Shown in pieces: positions 10,601 through 18,264 of a DNA stretch of 64,000 bases. Each line of letters starts with the position of its first letter. Within the stretch, counting starts at the first letter, position 1. This DNA comes from an uncultured Salinisphaerales bacterium (lineage in GTDB: Bacteria; Pseudomonadota; Gammaproteobacteria; Nevskiales; CAJXLF01). The DNA is taken from NCBI GenBank assembly GCA_913055805.1, contig CAJXLF010000001.1:458761-522760 (forward strand), in the 5' to 3' direction. A program made the translations under genes and the position numbers. The notes under the pieces are model-generated. The model saw nothing but the letters and a program-made list of their open reading frames with translations. It was not told the DNA's origin and did not search any database.

Positions 10601-12272
10601 CTATGCCACCCGATACCAATATGATCAGGCCGACAATCTCGTCGGGATCACCTATCCCTCCGGTCGGCAGCTGAACTTCACCCGGGATGCTGTCGGCCAG
10701 GTTACTGCATTGGAGGGAGCGGACGGCGGTATAGCTTCGTCGGTTTCCTACTTGCCCTTCGGGCCTGTCACCGGCCTGACCCTGGGCAACGGCATTGAGA
10801 TCAGCCGCAGCTATGACCTGGACTACCGCCTCACTGCCCTGGCTGACGGAACACTGCGGGACAAGCGCTATAGCTACGACCCCAGAAACCAGATCACAGA
10901 GATTGAGGATGTGCTTAATACAGGTAAAACCCAGACCTTCGCTTACGATGCCTCGGGACGCCTGACCGAGGCCCAAGGCAGTTATGGACAGATAACCTAC
11001 AACTACGACGCTGTAGGTAACCGCATTACCAGAACAATTGATGGCCTTACTGACGCTTACAGCTATGAATCCCACAGCCATCGCCTCTTGCTGGCCGGGG
11101 ACACGTCCTTTAGTTACGACGCTGCGGGCAACGCTGTGACCAGGGGGGATGATCAACTTGTCTACAATAATTCGGGTAGGCTGACCGAGGTCAATAACAC
11201 AGCCACCTCGCTATACAACGCCCTCGGGCAACGAGTCAGTCGCACGACTCCGGCTGGAACAATTCATTTCCACTATGGCCAGCAAGGTCAGCTGCTTGCG
11301 GAAACGGACGGCCAGGGCCGATTGTTGCGGGAATACTACTATTTGAATGGGCAGCCCGTGGAGATGTTTGAGAGAGTCGAAACCACCATTGAAATACCCG
11401 GAGAAGCGGTTTCAGAGACGCAATTCCCGATTTTTGGTGCTCTTCTCAATCAGTTCCTCAGAGACTTGGGATTATTGCCTCCCACATATGAAACAACGGT
11501 TGAGGAAGATCAATACGCCCTCCACGTCGACCACCTGGGTACACCGCAAATGGCAACGGATGAGGCGGGCAATATAGTCTGGAGTGCGGATTACCAACCC
11601 TTCGGCCAAGTTGACGTTACCCACGACACAATCAACGTACCGCTGAGGTTTCCGGGGCAGTATGCGGATGGGGAGTCTGGGCTGAACTACAACTATTTCA
11701 GGGATTATGATCCGGAGGCGGGTCGTTACATCCAAAGCGACCCCATCGGACTTGGCGGCGGGGTAAATACGTATGCTTACGTCGAGAACAACCCACTAAG
11801 CTTTATAGATCCAAAGGGACTTGTGCAGTGGGACGGCACGTACTTTCTCGGTAGTTTGATTATCGGAGTAGGCGCTGCCTATGGTGAGTTTCACTTAACT
11901 TCAGAATGTCTTAACGGTGAACGTTACAGGGTAAGAGTTGTAGCGATCGGGTCAGGCGGTGGATTATCGATAGGTGACAAAGGCTTAATTAGCCATATCT
12001 TCGGCAGAGGGTCAGTTTCAGGAGGGAAAATTACGTTCCTGGATCACAATTATTCAAAAGTAGACCCAGGCGTTTTTAACGGACTATTTGATATGCCTTC
12101 CTTTGGCTTCGCTCTGGGACCCGGCATCAGTGTAAGTCACATTGGATTGGGTAAAGCATGGTCAAGAGACACTATTTCATCGCAAGTCGGTGTTGAGCTA
12201 AATCTTGCATCTGGCGTTGTTGGGTCTTCAACCGTTGTTAGCAGTACAAAAAGCTCTTGTTGTGAGCAATAG
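7680..12272 (+). CDS. Secreted Rhs/YD-repeat protein with variable C-terminal module (CT1)
   Basis: A 1530-residue protein beginning with a Sec-type signal (MLRFGDNRYAFSVLFSIITL, then Ala-rich AAG). After a Cys-rich N-terminal segment comes a DUF6531-like start near residue 200 (DPCDDITAGNPITCGSGN), then roughly a thousand residues of YD repeats such as YSYDANGNRLS and YEYDANGNRT. The Rhs core ends near residue 1381 with GRYIQSDPIGLGGGVNTYAY and IDPKGL. The last 150 residues form a variable module rich in Gly and ending in a Cys pair. YD repeats form a shell that encloses a toxic C-terminus in characterised Rhs proteins. There is no PAAR or VgrG part, so the delivery route is unknown. The ATG at 7680 gives the signal peptide directly; a longer in-frame start at 7611 would bury it. 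Confidence 0.85.
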   Translation: MLRFGDNRYAFSVLFSIITLCGAFFAPTDVAAGCVKDGGEQICTAQVTFSKPTYRHIYTGCWSHPAVYKSICEIWYKGSWTGSQCHNQSPITESNMSDRALHWNTRGNSCPVSAHTDHGWLSKGESMDTGWCAYGVVYPTFVNGVDTVNWREFITKGKKGDECAEEHTARSIVRLDRKADAKCEPGYKLRLVDGVYECYRVLDPCDDITAGNPITCGSGNKRQSENDYRSAGASPLEFSRIYNSFGSYRAPGHPDRVTSSMGDLWRHTYDRYVFAISPDSHAMASVVRPDGQVKLFDHNGQELVSPGQTREYLEKMVDDEGGLTGWRLHTSSDALEVYDDTGRLQSITDRRGVTQTLTYSDATTPVETALEAGLLVRVEDSFGKAMSFTYNEGGLLASLTDPSGAAYDYEYDGVGNLITVTYPSQSSDAVQRQYHYENTQFEHALTGITDENGVRFSTYGYDSEGRAISTEHAGGVEKYTLTYGANSSTLTDPLGEVRTFQYETIKGVRRGTGASQPCPTCGGNASASSTYDDNGFLTSRTDFSGITTTYIRDSRGREVSRTEAAGTDLERSITTVWHAQLNLPLQINEPGRRTDYSYDANGNRLSQTITDTETDTSRTTTWTYTTLGQVEAVDGPRTDVSDITTYSYDSQGDLTSTINAIGQVTQITDYDAHGNPLSMLDDNGVVTQMSYDERQRLTSKTVAGATTIYEYDPAGQLIRVTQPNGAALSYIYDDAHRLIGIEDSMGNRMTYTLDAMGNRTQEEVFDPEGVLRRSQSQVYDQLSRLKEIHGANGQLTEYEYDANGNRTATTAAGMYSTLSQFDALERLIKVTDANNGETLYTYDALGHLTSVTDPEGLTTTFTYNAFGDLIVQASPDTGTTSYTYDQAGNRISQTDARGITATYSYDALNRLTAIDYPGAEEDVAYHYDGTNYSTSLENGIGRQTGIEDQSGATTFSYDARGNLITDERVIGGQTYATRYQYDQADNLVGITYPSGRQLNFTRDAVGQVTALEGADGGIASSVSYLPFGPVTGLTLGNGIEISRSYDLDYRLTALADGTLRDKRYSYDPRNQITEIEDVLNTGKTQTFAYDASGRLTEAQGSYGQITYNYDAVGNRITRTIDGLTDAYSYESHSHRLLLAGDTSFSYDAAGNAVTRGDDQLVYNNSGRLTEVNNTATSLYNALGQRVSRTTPAGTIHFHYGQQGQLLAETDGQGRLLREYYYLNGQPVEMFERVETTIEIPGEAVSETQFPIFGALLNQFLRDLGLLPPTYETTVEEDQYALHVDHLGTPQMATDEAGNIVWSADYQPFGQVDVTHDTINVPLRFPGQYADGESGLNYNYFRDYDPEAGRYIQSDPIGLGGGVNTYAYVENNPLSFIDPKGLVQWDGTYFLGSLIIGVGAAYGEFHLTSECLNGERYRVRVVAIGSGGGLSIGDKGLISHIFGRGSVSGGKITFLDHNYSKVDPGVFNGLFDMPSFGFALGPGISVSHIGLGKAWSRDTISSQVGVELNLASGVVGSSTVVSSTKSSCCEQ

Positions 12273-12305
12273 GTATTTATCAAGTCGAGGTTATTAAAAG
12301 TCGTG

Positions 12306-12647
12306 ATGATTTCAGCTCCGAATGCAACTGCAGTTTCTGGCTGGCTATTAACCGTATTTCTAATAGGGTTAGCAACTTTATTGGGTTATTACGGAGTGAT
12401 TGCTGAAGAAAGAACCTTGAGGTTACTTTCTACTGGGGCTTACCTGTGGTTATTGGCTGCCATATTGGGACTGTCTCTTCGTTTTCCTTCTGCGTGCCAA
12501 CTTTTTGGGCTGCTCAATAAATTACTCAAGCAAATTACTAGTGAAAAAAACAGTGGATTGGTTACCGCCACCGTAGCTTTATTATGCGCTATGGGCTTGA
12601 TTTCCATTTTAGGTGGTGCCGGGATCATTTCCATTGGAGGACTTTAA
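12306..12647 (+). CDS. Small multi-pass membrane protein, candidate immunity to Rhs CT1
   Basis: About 113 residues with three hydrophobic segments (near 10-30, 43-60 and 85-110). No family is recognised. It begins 33 nt after the Rhs stop, where an immunity gene normally sits in rhs loci, and base composition is lower in GC than the surrounding chromosome, as is common for such cassettes. A GTG at 12303 is an equally possible start, just before the ATG. The immunity role is inferred from position; a membrane location would fit a toxin that acts on the inner membrane. Confidence 0.6.
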   Translation: MISAPNATAVSGWLLTVFLIGLATLLGYYGVIAEERTLRLLSTGAYLWLLAAILGLSLRFPSACQLFGLLNKLLKQITSEKNSGLVTATVALLCAMGLISILGGAGIISIGGL

Positions 12648-13263
12648 TTCGCTTTTGGGTGAAATTTCACACTACAACTATTTTAGGGATTATGATCCTG
12701 AACTTGGGCGGTACGCCCAGCCTGATCCCATCGGACTGCAAGGTGGTGTCAATTTATTCAGCTACGTAGGTGGTAATCCGATAAGCAAATCTGATCCGCT
12801 TGGACTTCTCGAGTGGACAGGCACAGTCACTGGCGGGCATTTCTTTACTGCCGGATTTATGAGTTTCGTTCTTACCAGCGAATGTGTATATGGTGAAAAA
12901 GCAACAGCTACGATTTTGGCTACTGGGCCAGGCCTTGGATTGGGTCTGGACTTTTCAGCAACCAAATCCGATATAACATTTCAGGACTCACTTCACTTTA
13001 TTGAGCCCGGAGTATTTAACGGAGAATTTTTCTCTATTGGCGCAAACTTCTCGTGGCCACCCACTGCAGGTCAGCGCTTAGGGAAGATAATGGGCGGCGG
13101 AAGTGGTACTGGGCCTGATGGGTATGGAGCAAATGCAATTCGTTTAGGAAACGCAGGGTCGGTCGACGCAGGCCCAATTTATGGATTGAGTATTGGTGCA
13201 GGCTTTCTTTATGGGACTTCTACCGTGACCAGCGTGGAGAGGACGGATTGCGAATGCGACTAA
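12613..13263 (+). CDS. Orphan Rhs C-terminal module (CT2), displaced
   Basis: From about 12670 the frame repeats the end of the Rhs core (NYFRDYDPELGRYAQPDPIG, then GNPISKSDPLGLLEWTG) and then a C-terminal module related to CT1. Shared features include LTSEC, a Gly-rich stretch, DPGVFNG and a Cys-rich end (TDCECD versus SSCCEQ). The frame opens with GTG codons inside the preceding gene and a GGAGG at 12636-12640 has no well-spaced start codon. It therefore looks like a silent cassette that would be expressed after recombination into the full-length gene, as described for orphan rhs-CT modules elsewhere. Only about 30 residues of core remain. GC content is low. Confidence 0.75.
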   Translation: MVPGSFPLEDFNSLLGEISHYNYFRDYDPELGRYAQPDPIGLQGGVNLFSYVGGNPISKSDPLGLLEWTGTVTGGHFFTAGFMSFVLTSECVYGEKATATILATGPGLGLGLDFSATKSDITFQDSLHFIEPGVFNGEFFSIGANFSWPPTAGQRLGKIMGGGSGTGPDGYGANAIRLGNAGSVDAGPIYGLSIGAGFLYGTSTVTSVERTDCECD

Positions 13264-13667
13264 ACAATAGGACGGATCTAGCCGGAAGAATATGGCTCCC
13301 GATTTTCTTGCTGGGCTGTATTTTATTTATCCTTCAGGTGACGAACTTGTTTTCTCAGCCCCTTGGGGTAACAGGAACGGAACCTCCGCACGCCTTCATT
13401 CGGTTTGGGCCTTATTGTCTAATCCTATTTGGGCTGTATCTGCGTTTCCGAAAATCAGAAGTATCAAATCAGTCTCCAATTCTAAGGACCATAACGGTTG
13501 CGATTGGGGCTTATGCTCTTGCAGGTGGCGCATTTTTGCTACTTCTTATTGGGGGCACGTTTGTACTAGGGACAGATTTCTCAAATCAGCTCATTGATCA
13601 CTTAGGTCTCGTGTTGCTGATAAGTTTTCTCATCGCGTGTCCTATAACTTGGAAGTTACTCAAATAG
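13254..13667 (+). CDS. Small multi-pass membrane protein, candidate immunity to Rhs CT2
   Basis: A 137-residue protein with four hydrophobic segments (about 13-32, 46-62, 78-102 and 115-135). No known family was recognised. It overlaps the end of the orphan Rhs module by 10 nt, giving coupled expression. Its sequence is clearly different from the membrane protein after CT1, as expected if each module carries its own protector. A TTG at 13248 is an alternative start. Function is inferred from position. Confidence 0.6.
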   Translation: MRLNNRTDLAGRIWLPIFLLGCILFILQVTNLFSQPLGVTGTEPPHAFIRFGPYCLILFGLYLRFRKSEVSNQSPILRTITVAIGAYALAGGAFLLLLIGGTFVLGTDFSNQLIDHLGLVLLISFLIACPITWKLLK

Positions 13668-13728
13668 GTTATAGATCGGCACCCTAAATCAAATTAGCCG
13701 CCTTCTTCCCTGGCAGCGGTAGGGAACA

Positions 13729-13750
13729 GAAAAGGGGTCGGAGTAAATTA
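13729..13750. repeat. Left inverted repeat of the REP-associated transposase element
   Basis: The sequence GAAAAGGGGTCGGAGTAAAT lies 60 nt before the transposase start and is matched in reverse complement just after the gene (14517-14539). It continues into a short palindrome (GGAGTAAATTAACTCC, 13740-13755), the hairpin form expected of a recognition site for this transposase class. Confidence 0.8.
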
Positions 13751-13808
13751 ACTCCCGTTCCGTTTGTCGTATTCTTAGTCGAACAACTTCAAATAATTAT
13801 GATGGATC

Positions 13809-14522
13809 ATGCCAAGAAAACCACGCTACCTTTTGCCGGGCGTGCCCTGTCATATTGTCCAGCGGGGCAATAACCGTCAGGCCACATTCTTTTGCGAGAC
13901 GGATTATCGGGACTACCATGAGTGTGTGGCAGAAGCCGCGGCCAAGTATTCAGTGTCCGTGCATGCTTATGTGTTCATGACCAACCATGTGCACCTGCTT
14001 GCGACTGGTGAGCACAAAGATTCCATATCGAGAATGATGCAATCCGTGGGGCGGAAGTACGTTCGATACGTGAATGCTGCCTATCAGCGATCGGGGACGT
14101 TGTTTGAAGGTCGTTTCAAAGCATCCCTGATTGATAGCGAGCATTATCTTCTGTCCTGCTACCGGTATATCGAACTGAACCCTGTTAGGGCGGGCATGGT
14201 GGCGTCACCCGGTGAATATCCCTGGTCGAGTTATCACGTGCATGCCTTTGGGAAGAAAGATAACCTCGTCACTGACCATGAGGTTTATCTGAGGCTTTCA
14301 AGAGATGCGGATCAACGGCGGCATGCTTACCGAGAGTTGTTCAGACAGTCTTTGGGCGCTGAGCAGTTACATGCTTTTCGCGAGTCGATTCAATTGGGGG
14401 TGCCCGTGGGGAGTGCCCGATTCAGAGAGGAGATTGAGGAGGCACTGGGCAGAAAAATCAGTTATCGAAAACGAGGTCGGCCAAGAAAGGTGTTGGAAGT
14501 TGAGGGTGATGAGGAAAATTGA
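13809..14522 (+). CDS. REP-associated tyrosine transposase (RAYT, Y1_Tnp fold)
   Basis: A 237-residue HUH single-strand endonuclease related to IS200/IS605 TnpA. The start MPRKPRYLLPGVPCHIVQRG is typical of the family. The metal-binding HUH motif is in MTNHVHLLAT (about residues 57-66) and the candidate catalytic tyrosines are in SCYRYIELNPVRAGMV (Tyr118 and Tyr120). A basic C-terminal stretch (KISYRKRGRPRK) probably binds DNA. Family members cut and join REP hairpins rather than moving as ordinary insertion sequences. The gene is bracketed by inverted copies of a GGGGTCGGAGT repeat, and no tnpB is nearby. Confidence 0.92.
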   Translation: MPRKPRYLLPGVPCHIVQRGNNRQATFFCETDYRDYHECVAEAAAKYSVSVHAYVFMTNHVHLLATGEHKDSISRMMQSVGRKYVRYVNAAYQRSGTLFEGRFKASLIDSEHYLLSCYRYIELNPVRAGMVASPGEYPWSSYHVHAFGKKDNLVTDHEVYLRLSRDADQRRHAYRELFRQSLGAEQLHAFRESIQLGVPVGSARFREEIEEALGRKISYRKRGRPRKVLEVEGDEEN

Positions 14523-14557
14523 CTCCGACCCCTTTTCTCCCCCGACCCCTTTTCTCC
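14517..14557. repeat. Right inverted repeat of the transposase element, plus a second partial copy
   Basis: AATTGACTCCGACCCCTTTT at 14517-14536 is the reverse complement of the left repeat and overlaps the transposase stop. A second copy of CCGACCCCTTTTCTCC follows directly at 14542-14557. This gives a left and right boundary of about 830 bp for the element. Confidence 0.8.
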
Positions 14558-14620
14558 CCGATTTCAAGGCCAGCGGGGATTGTACACAGAAGTGCTCGGG
14601 TAACTGGAAGCCGATCGGAA

Positions 14621-15196
14621 TTAAAAGAGTCTTGTCTGCTCAGGTTCCGGGGGCAATGCAGCGCCCCGAAGACGGAAGGATTCGATGATTTCGTAGCGAA
14701 CAGGCCGCTCGTGCAGGATGCTGCGGATCAGGACAAACTCGGATACATGCCATTCGATAGCTTCGATGGCGAGCTGTTTCAGCGGACTATCGGCTTCACG
14801 GATGATGGTTACATGAGGGTTGAAGGGCGGCGAGCCTGTGGTGGCTTCGCTGGCCAGATGCGTCTCCAGTTTATCCGCAAGGTAGGTCAGGGCCTGAGGT
14901 GGTTTGTCGGGCCCCAGCCAGACGGGAATCTGCCGGTTGCGGAAGCAGCCGGCCGTATCCAGCCGCAGGGAGAAGGGCGGGCATTCAAGTGAGCCTGCCA
15001 CCTTGAGCACTCTGGCTTCTGCCTGCGCGCTGACATCGCCTAAAAAGAACAGCGTCATATGCAGACGCTCGGCTTTGATCAGTCTGCCACCCAGTTGATG
15101 GGCTTCACGCAGTTGTTTCGCCGTGCTGGCGATTCTCTGCCGCGCCGTTTCCGGTGGCGAGAGGGCGAAGAACAGGCGGTTATGTGCCGGACTCAC
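14621..15196 (-). CDS. thpR: RNA 2',3'-cyclic phosphodiesterase (LigT/ThpR)
   Basis: A 191-residue 2H phosphoesterase that hydrolyses 2',3'-cyclic phosphate ends of RNA to 2'-phosphates. Both HxT catalytic motifs are present: His46-Met-Thr48 in RLHMTLFFLG and His128-Val-Thr130 in NPHVTIIRE. The N-terminal RLFFALSPPE is conserved in the family. Length is normal (E. coli about 176). It lies 7 nt downstream of prlC on the same strand and is probably co-transcribed with it. Confidence 0.92.
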   Translation of the reverse strand: MSPAHNRLFFALSPPETARQRIASTAKQLREAHQLGGRLIKAERLHMTLFFLGDVSAQAEARVLKVAGSLECPPFSLRLDTAGCFRNRQIPVWLGPDKPPQALTYLADKLETHLASEATTGSPPFNPHVTIIREADSPLKQLAIEAIEWHVSEFVLIRSILHERPVRYEIIESFRLRGAALPPEPEQTRLF

Positions 15197-15203
15197 TCAA
15201 TGC

Positions 15204-17267
15204 TCAGGCCGCATCCAGCAAGCCGCTGTGTCTGAGTAGCGGTTCAATGGATGGCTCGCGGCCGCGGAAGGCGACAAACAGTTCCATGGCATCGGCGCTG
15301 CCGCCACGGGAAAGAACATTCTCGCGGAAGCGGGTGCCGGTGGCGGTATTGAAAATGCCTTCTTCCTCGAAAGCCGCGAAGGCGTCGGCGGACAGTACCT
15401 CGGCCCATTTGTAGCTGTAGTAGCCGGCCGCGTAGCCGCCGGCGAAGATGTGCGAGAAGCTGTTGGGAAAACGGTTGAAGGCCGGAGGACGCATTACGCT
15501 GACCTGGTCGCGCACGGCTTCAAGGGTTTCCATCACACGGCCGCCTTTTGCCGGGTCGTAATCCCGGTGCAGCAGAAAGTCGAACAGCGAGAACTCCAGT
15601 TGCCGCACCATCATCAGGGCGGCGTGGAAGTTGCGGGTGCGATGCAGGCGCTCGAACAGGTCAGCGGGCATGGGCTCGCTGGTTTCGTAATGGCGGGCGA
15701 ACAGATCCAGTGCCTCTTTCTCCCAGCACCAGTTCTCCAGAAACTGGCTGGGCAGTTCCACCGCATCCCAGGCCACGCCATTGATGCCGGCCACATCCGC
15801 GTAGTCCACCTGCGTCAGCATGTGATGCAACCCGTGGCCGAATTCATGGAACAGGGTCACCACCTCATCATGTGTGAGCAGCGCGGGCTTTCCGTCTACC
15901 GGCGGCGTGAAGTTACAGGTGAGAAAGGCAATCGGGCGCTGCAAACCGGCTTCGGTCAGGCGACGTCCCTGGCAGTCGTCCATCCATGCCCCGCCGCGCT
16001 TGGATTCGCGGGCATAGGGGTCGAGGTAGAAATGGCCGATGTGTTCACCCTGCGGTCCCAACACCCGGTAGGCAGTGACATCCGTATGCCAGACCACGAT
16101 GTCGCTGGCCGCTTCGAACTGCACGCCGAAGAGACGTCCGGCGACTTCAAACAGGCCCTGGATGACCTGCGGAGCAGGGAAGTAGGGGCGCAGTTCCTCG
16201 TCGGAGAGGTCAAAGCGCGCCTGGCGTAGTTTCTCGGCGTAGTAGCCGGTATCCCAGGCCTGCAGGTCGTCGAGGCCATCATGCTCCCTGGCAAAGGCAC
16301 GCAGTTCGTCCAGTTCCTCCTGCGCCTTCGGTTTGCTGCGGGTGGCCAGGTCCTGCAGGAATTCAACGACCTTGTCGGTCGATTCGGCCATCTTGGTGGC
16401 CAGTGAACGCTCGGCATAGTTGCTGAAACCCAGTAGCCGGGCGGCTTCGTGCCTCAGGGCCAGGGTTTCTTCCATCAGTGCCGCATTGTCCCAACGGCCG
16501 GCATGAGGTCCCTGGTCCGATGCGCGGGTGCAAAACGCGGTATACATTTCCTGTCGCAGGCTGCGGTCATCCGCATAGGTCATGACGGCGTGATAGCTGG
16601 GAAAATCCAGGCCGATAAGCCAGCCGTCCTTCTCCTTGGATGCGGCTTTCTGTTTGGCCATGGCCAAAGCCGATTCCGGCAGGCCTGCAAGTTGTTCTGC
16701 CTCGGTCAGATGCTTCGACCAGCCATCTGTCGCGTCAATCAGGTTTTCCTCGAATCTGGTGGAGAGTTCCGACAGGCGCTGCTGAATCTGTTTGTAGCGA
16801 TCCTGCTGTGCCTTGGGCAGGGCAATGCCGGACAGTTTGAAATCCCTCAAGGCATTGCTGATGACTTTCTTCTGGCCGGCGTCGAGCTGTGAATAATCCG
16901 TACTCTGGGTGATGGCTTCATAACAACGGAACAACCCCGCATGCTGACCCAGTTCGGTGCCGTATTCGCTTATCAGGGGCAGGCAGGCGTTGTAGGCATC
17001 GCGCCATGCCTGGGTACTGGTCACGCTGTTCAGGTGTCCCACAGGCGCGAAGGCGCGGTGCAGCCGGTCGTCCAGTACTTCCAGCGGGTGGATGAAGTTG
17101 TCCCAGTCGGGTGTGGGGTTGTCTGCCGTCAGTTTATCTATGGCAGCCCGGTTCTCATCCAGAATCTGGCGAATGGCGGGTTCAGCATGTTCCGGCTTTA
17201 TCTGGTTGAACGGGGGTAGGTCGTCAGCCAGTCGGCGATCTGCGTAATCGAGTATGGGGTTGCTCAT
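15204..17267 (-). CDS. prlC: Oligopeptidase A (M3 metallopeptidase)
   Basis: A 687-residue cytosolic zinc peptidase that degrades short peptides, including cleaved signal peptides. The HEFGH zinc motif is near residue 470 (VTLFHEFGHGLHHML) and the third ligand Glu follows in GVAWDAVELPSQFLENW. The end FAGGYAAGYYSYKWAEVLS and the overall length match E. coli PrlC (680). The ATG at 17267 gives the conserved start MSNPILDY; an extension to 17300 would add 11 unconserved residues. thpR follows 7 nt downstream. Confidence 0.96.
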   Translation of the reverse strand: MSNPILDYADRRLADDLPPFNQIKPEHAEPAIRQILDENRAAIDKLTADNPTPDWDNFIHPLEVLDDRLHRAFAPVGHLNSVTSTQAWRDAYNACLPLISEYGTELGQHAGLFRCYEAITQSTDYSQLDAGQKKVISNALRDFKLSGIALPKAQQDRYKQIQQRLSELSTRFEENLIDATDGWSKHLTEAEQLAGLPESALAMAKQKAASKEKDGWLIGLDFPSYHAVMTYADDRSLRQEMYTAFCTRASDQGPHAGRWDNAALMEETLALRHEAARLLGFSNYAERSLATKMAESTDKVVEFLQDLATRSKPKAQEELDELRAFAREHDGLDDLQAWDTGYYAEKLRQARFDLSDEELRPYFPAPQVIQGLFEVAGRLFGVQFEAASDIVVWHTDVTAYRVLGPQGEHIGHFYLDPYARESKRGGAWMDDCQGRRLTEAGLQRPIAFLTCNFTPPVDGKPALLTHDEVVTLFHEFGHGLHHMLTQVDYADVAGINGVAWDAVELPSQFLENWCWEKEALDLFARHYETSEPMPADLFERLHRTRNFHAALMMVRQLEFSLFDFLLHRDYDPAKGGRVMETLEAVRDQVSVMRPPAFNRFPNSFSHIFAGGYAAGYYSYKWAEVLSADAFAAFEEEGIFNTATGTRFRENVLSRGGSADAMELFVAFRGREPSIEPLLRHSGLLDAA

Positions 17268-17333
17268 GGTCTGCCTGCTGGTAAGTGCAATCCGGAGCAT
17301 ACACGCTACCGGGGCGAGTTCAATGTCTAAGAC

Positions 17334-18257
17334 TTATATGAGGCCGCGACCCGTCAACATCAAGGCCAGACCGCCACTGCCGATGAGAAAAAGCAGCAAC
17401 ATGAAGGCGGCCTGACGGCGGTAATGGCGCGAAATCTCTTCCTGTGAGCGGGTCGAGATCAGGAATTTCTGCTTGCTCTCCGGTTTGCACAGCACATGCA
17501 GTCCCGGCGTGACAGCGCGGTTCAGCTGGATTTCCCGGACTTTCTTCAGTGCCACGCGGCGGGCGGCTTCCCACTCAATGGCGCTGATCTGGCCATCCTT
17601 GTCCGTGTCGAAGGTTTTCAGCATTTTCTCGTGATCTTCCTTCCACTCACGCATCAGGGCGCTGACTTCCGAGCTTTCATCAAAATGGCCGTCTGAAGCG
17701 CGTTGAGTGCGAAACAGGCCCAGGGCATAAAGCGGTTCCTGCTCCAGAATCAGATGTTCGTGATAGCGGTAGGTGGCGAAGACGCTGAAGGGACTGGAGT
17801 TGGGACCGCGTGCCGGCCAGCGGCTACGGCCGTACCATTTACGCTTGTGGCTGGGATGCACGTCAGCGCCGGCCGGATCAATCAGACAGTCGCCGGTGTC
17901 GTCCTCCAGAATAAACATGGCCTCCGAGGCTTTCTTCTCAACCACTTTCCAGCGTGTGCGGCGGTTGCTCACCACCTTCTTTTCGATGACGTACATCCAC
18001 CACAGGCAGTGTTTGCCGGTGGTGGGCGAGATGATGGGGGAGTCGGGCAGTACACGGCCGCTGCCCTCCAGTTCTACATAACCCTGTGCGGCAGAACGGA
18101 TCTTGGAAGTGGGGATGTCTTCTACCAGCCGTGCCTTGCTGACGTGACGCAGACAGTTGATGAGGCTGAGCAGGGTGCCGACGGCCAGCAGGGCCGTCCA
18201 GAAATAGAATGTGTTCTGATCAGCCGACAGAATCAGCTGGGGCAGGAATTCCCGCAT
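17334..18257 (-). CDS. GIDE-domain membrane protein with an EF-hand loop
   Basis: A 307-residue protein with an N-terminal membrane segment (about 17-37) and a C-terminal one (about 285-303). The middle resembles the GIDE domain found in mitochondrial MUL1/MULAN and in bacterial proteins encoded beside LemA (AAQGYVELEGSGRVLPDSPI, then a WWMYVIEKK core). The RING finger of eukaryotic relatives is absent. Around residues 216-227 the segment DTDKDGQISAIE is a perfect canonical EF-hand calcium loop (acidic residues at 1, 3, 5 and 12, Gly at 6, Ile at 8). It starts 7 nt after the lemA stop on the same strand. No molecular function is established for the bacterial members. Confidence 0.75.
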   Translation of the reverse strand: MREFLPQLILSADQNTFYFWTALLAVGTLLSLINCLRHVSKARLVEDIPTSKIRSAAQGYVELEGSGRVLPDSPIISPTTGKHCLWWMYVIEKKVVSNRRTRWKVVEKKASEAMFILEDDTGDCLIDPAGADVHPSHKRKWYGRSRWPARGPNSSPFSVFATYRYHEHLILEQEPLYALGLFRTQRASDGHFDESSEVSALMREWKEDHEKMLKTFDTDKDGQISAIEWEAARRVALKKVREIQLNRAVTPGLHVLCKPESKQKFLISTRSQEEISRHYRRQAAFMLLLFLIGSGGLALMLTGRGLI

Positions 18258-18264
18258 GGGCGTA

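Noticed and set aside
9828-11156. 442-codon open frame on the minus strand inside the rhs gene
   Set aside because: It is antisense to clear YD repeats, has no recognisable domain and its repetitive content mirrors the repeats.
7680-12272. Type VI secretion Rhs effector
   Set aside because: No PAAR or chaperone gene is present and the N-terminus is a signal peptide.
13809-14522. Ordinary IS200/IS605 insertion sequence
   Set aside because: No tnpB and the flanking GGGGTCGGAGT inverted repeats fit a REP-associated transposase.
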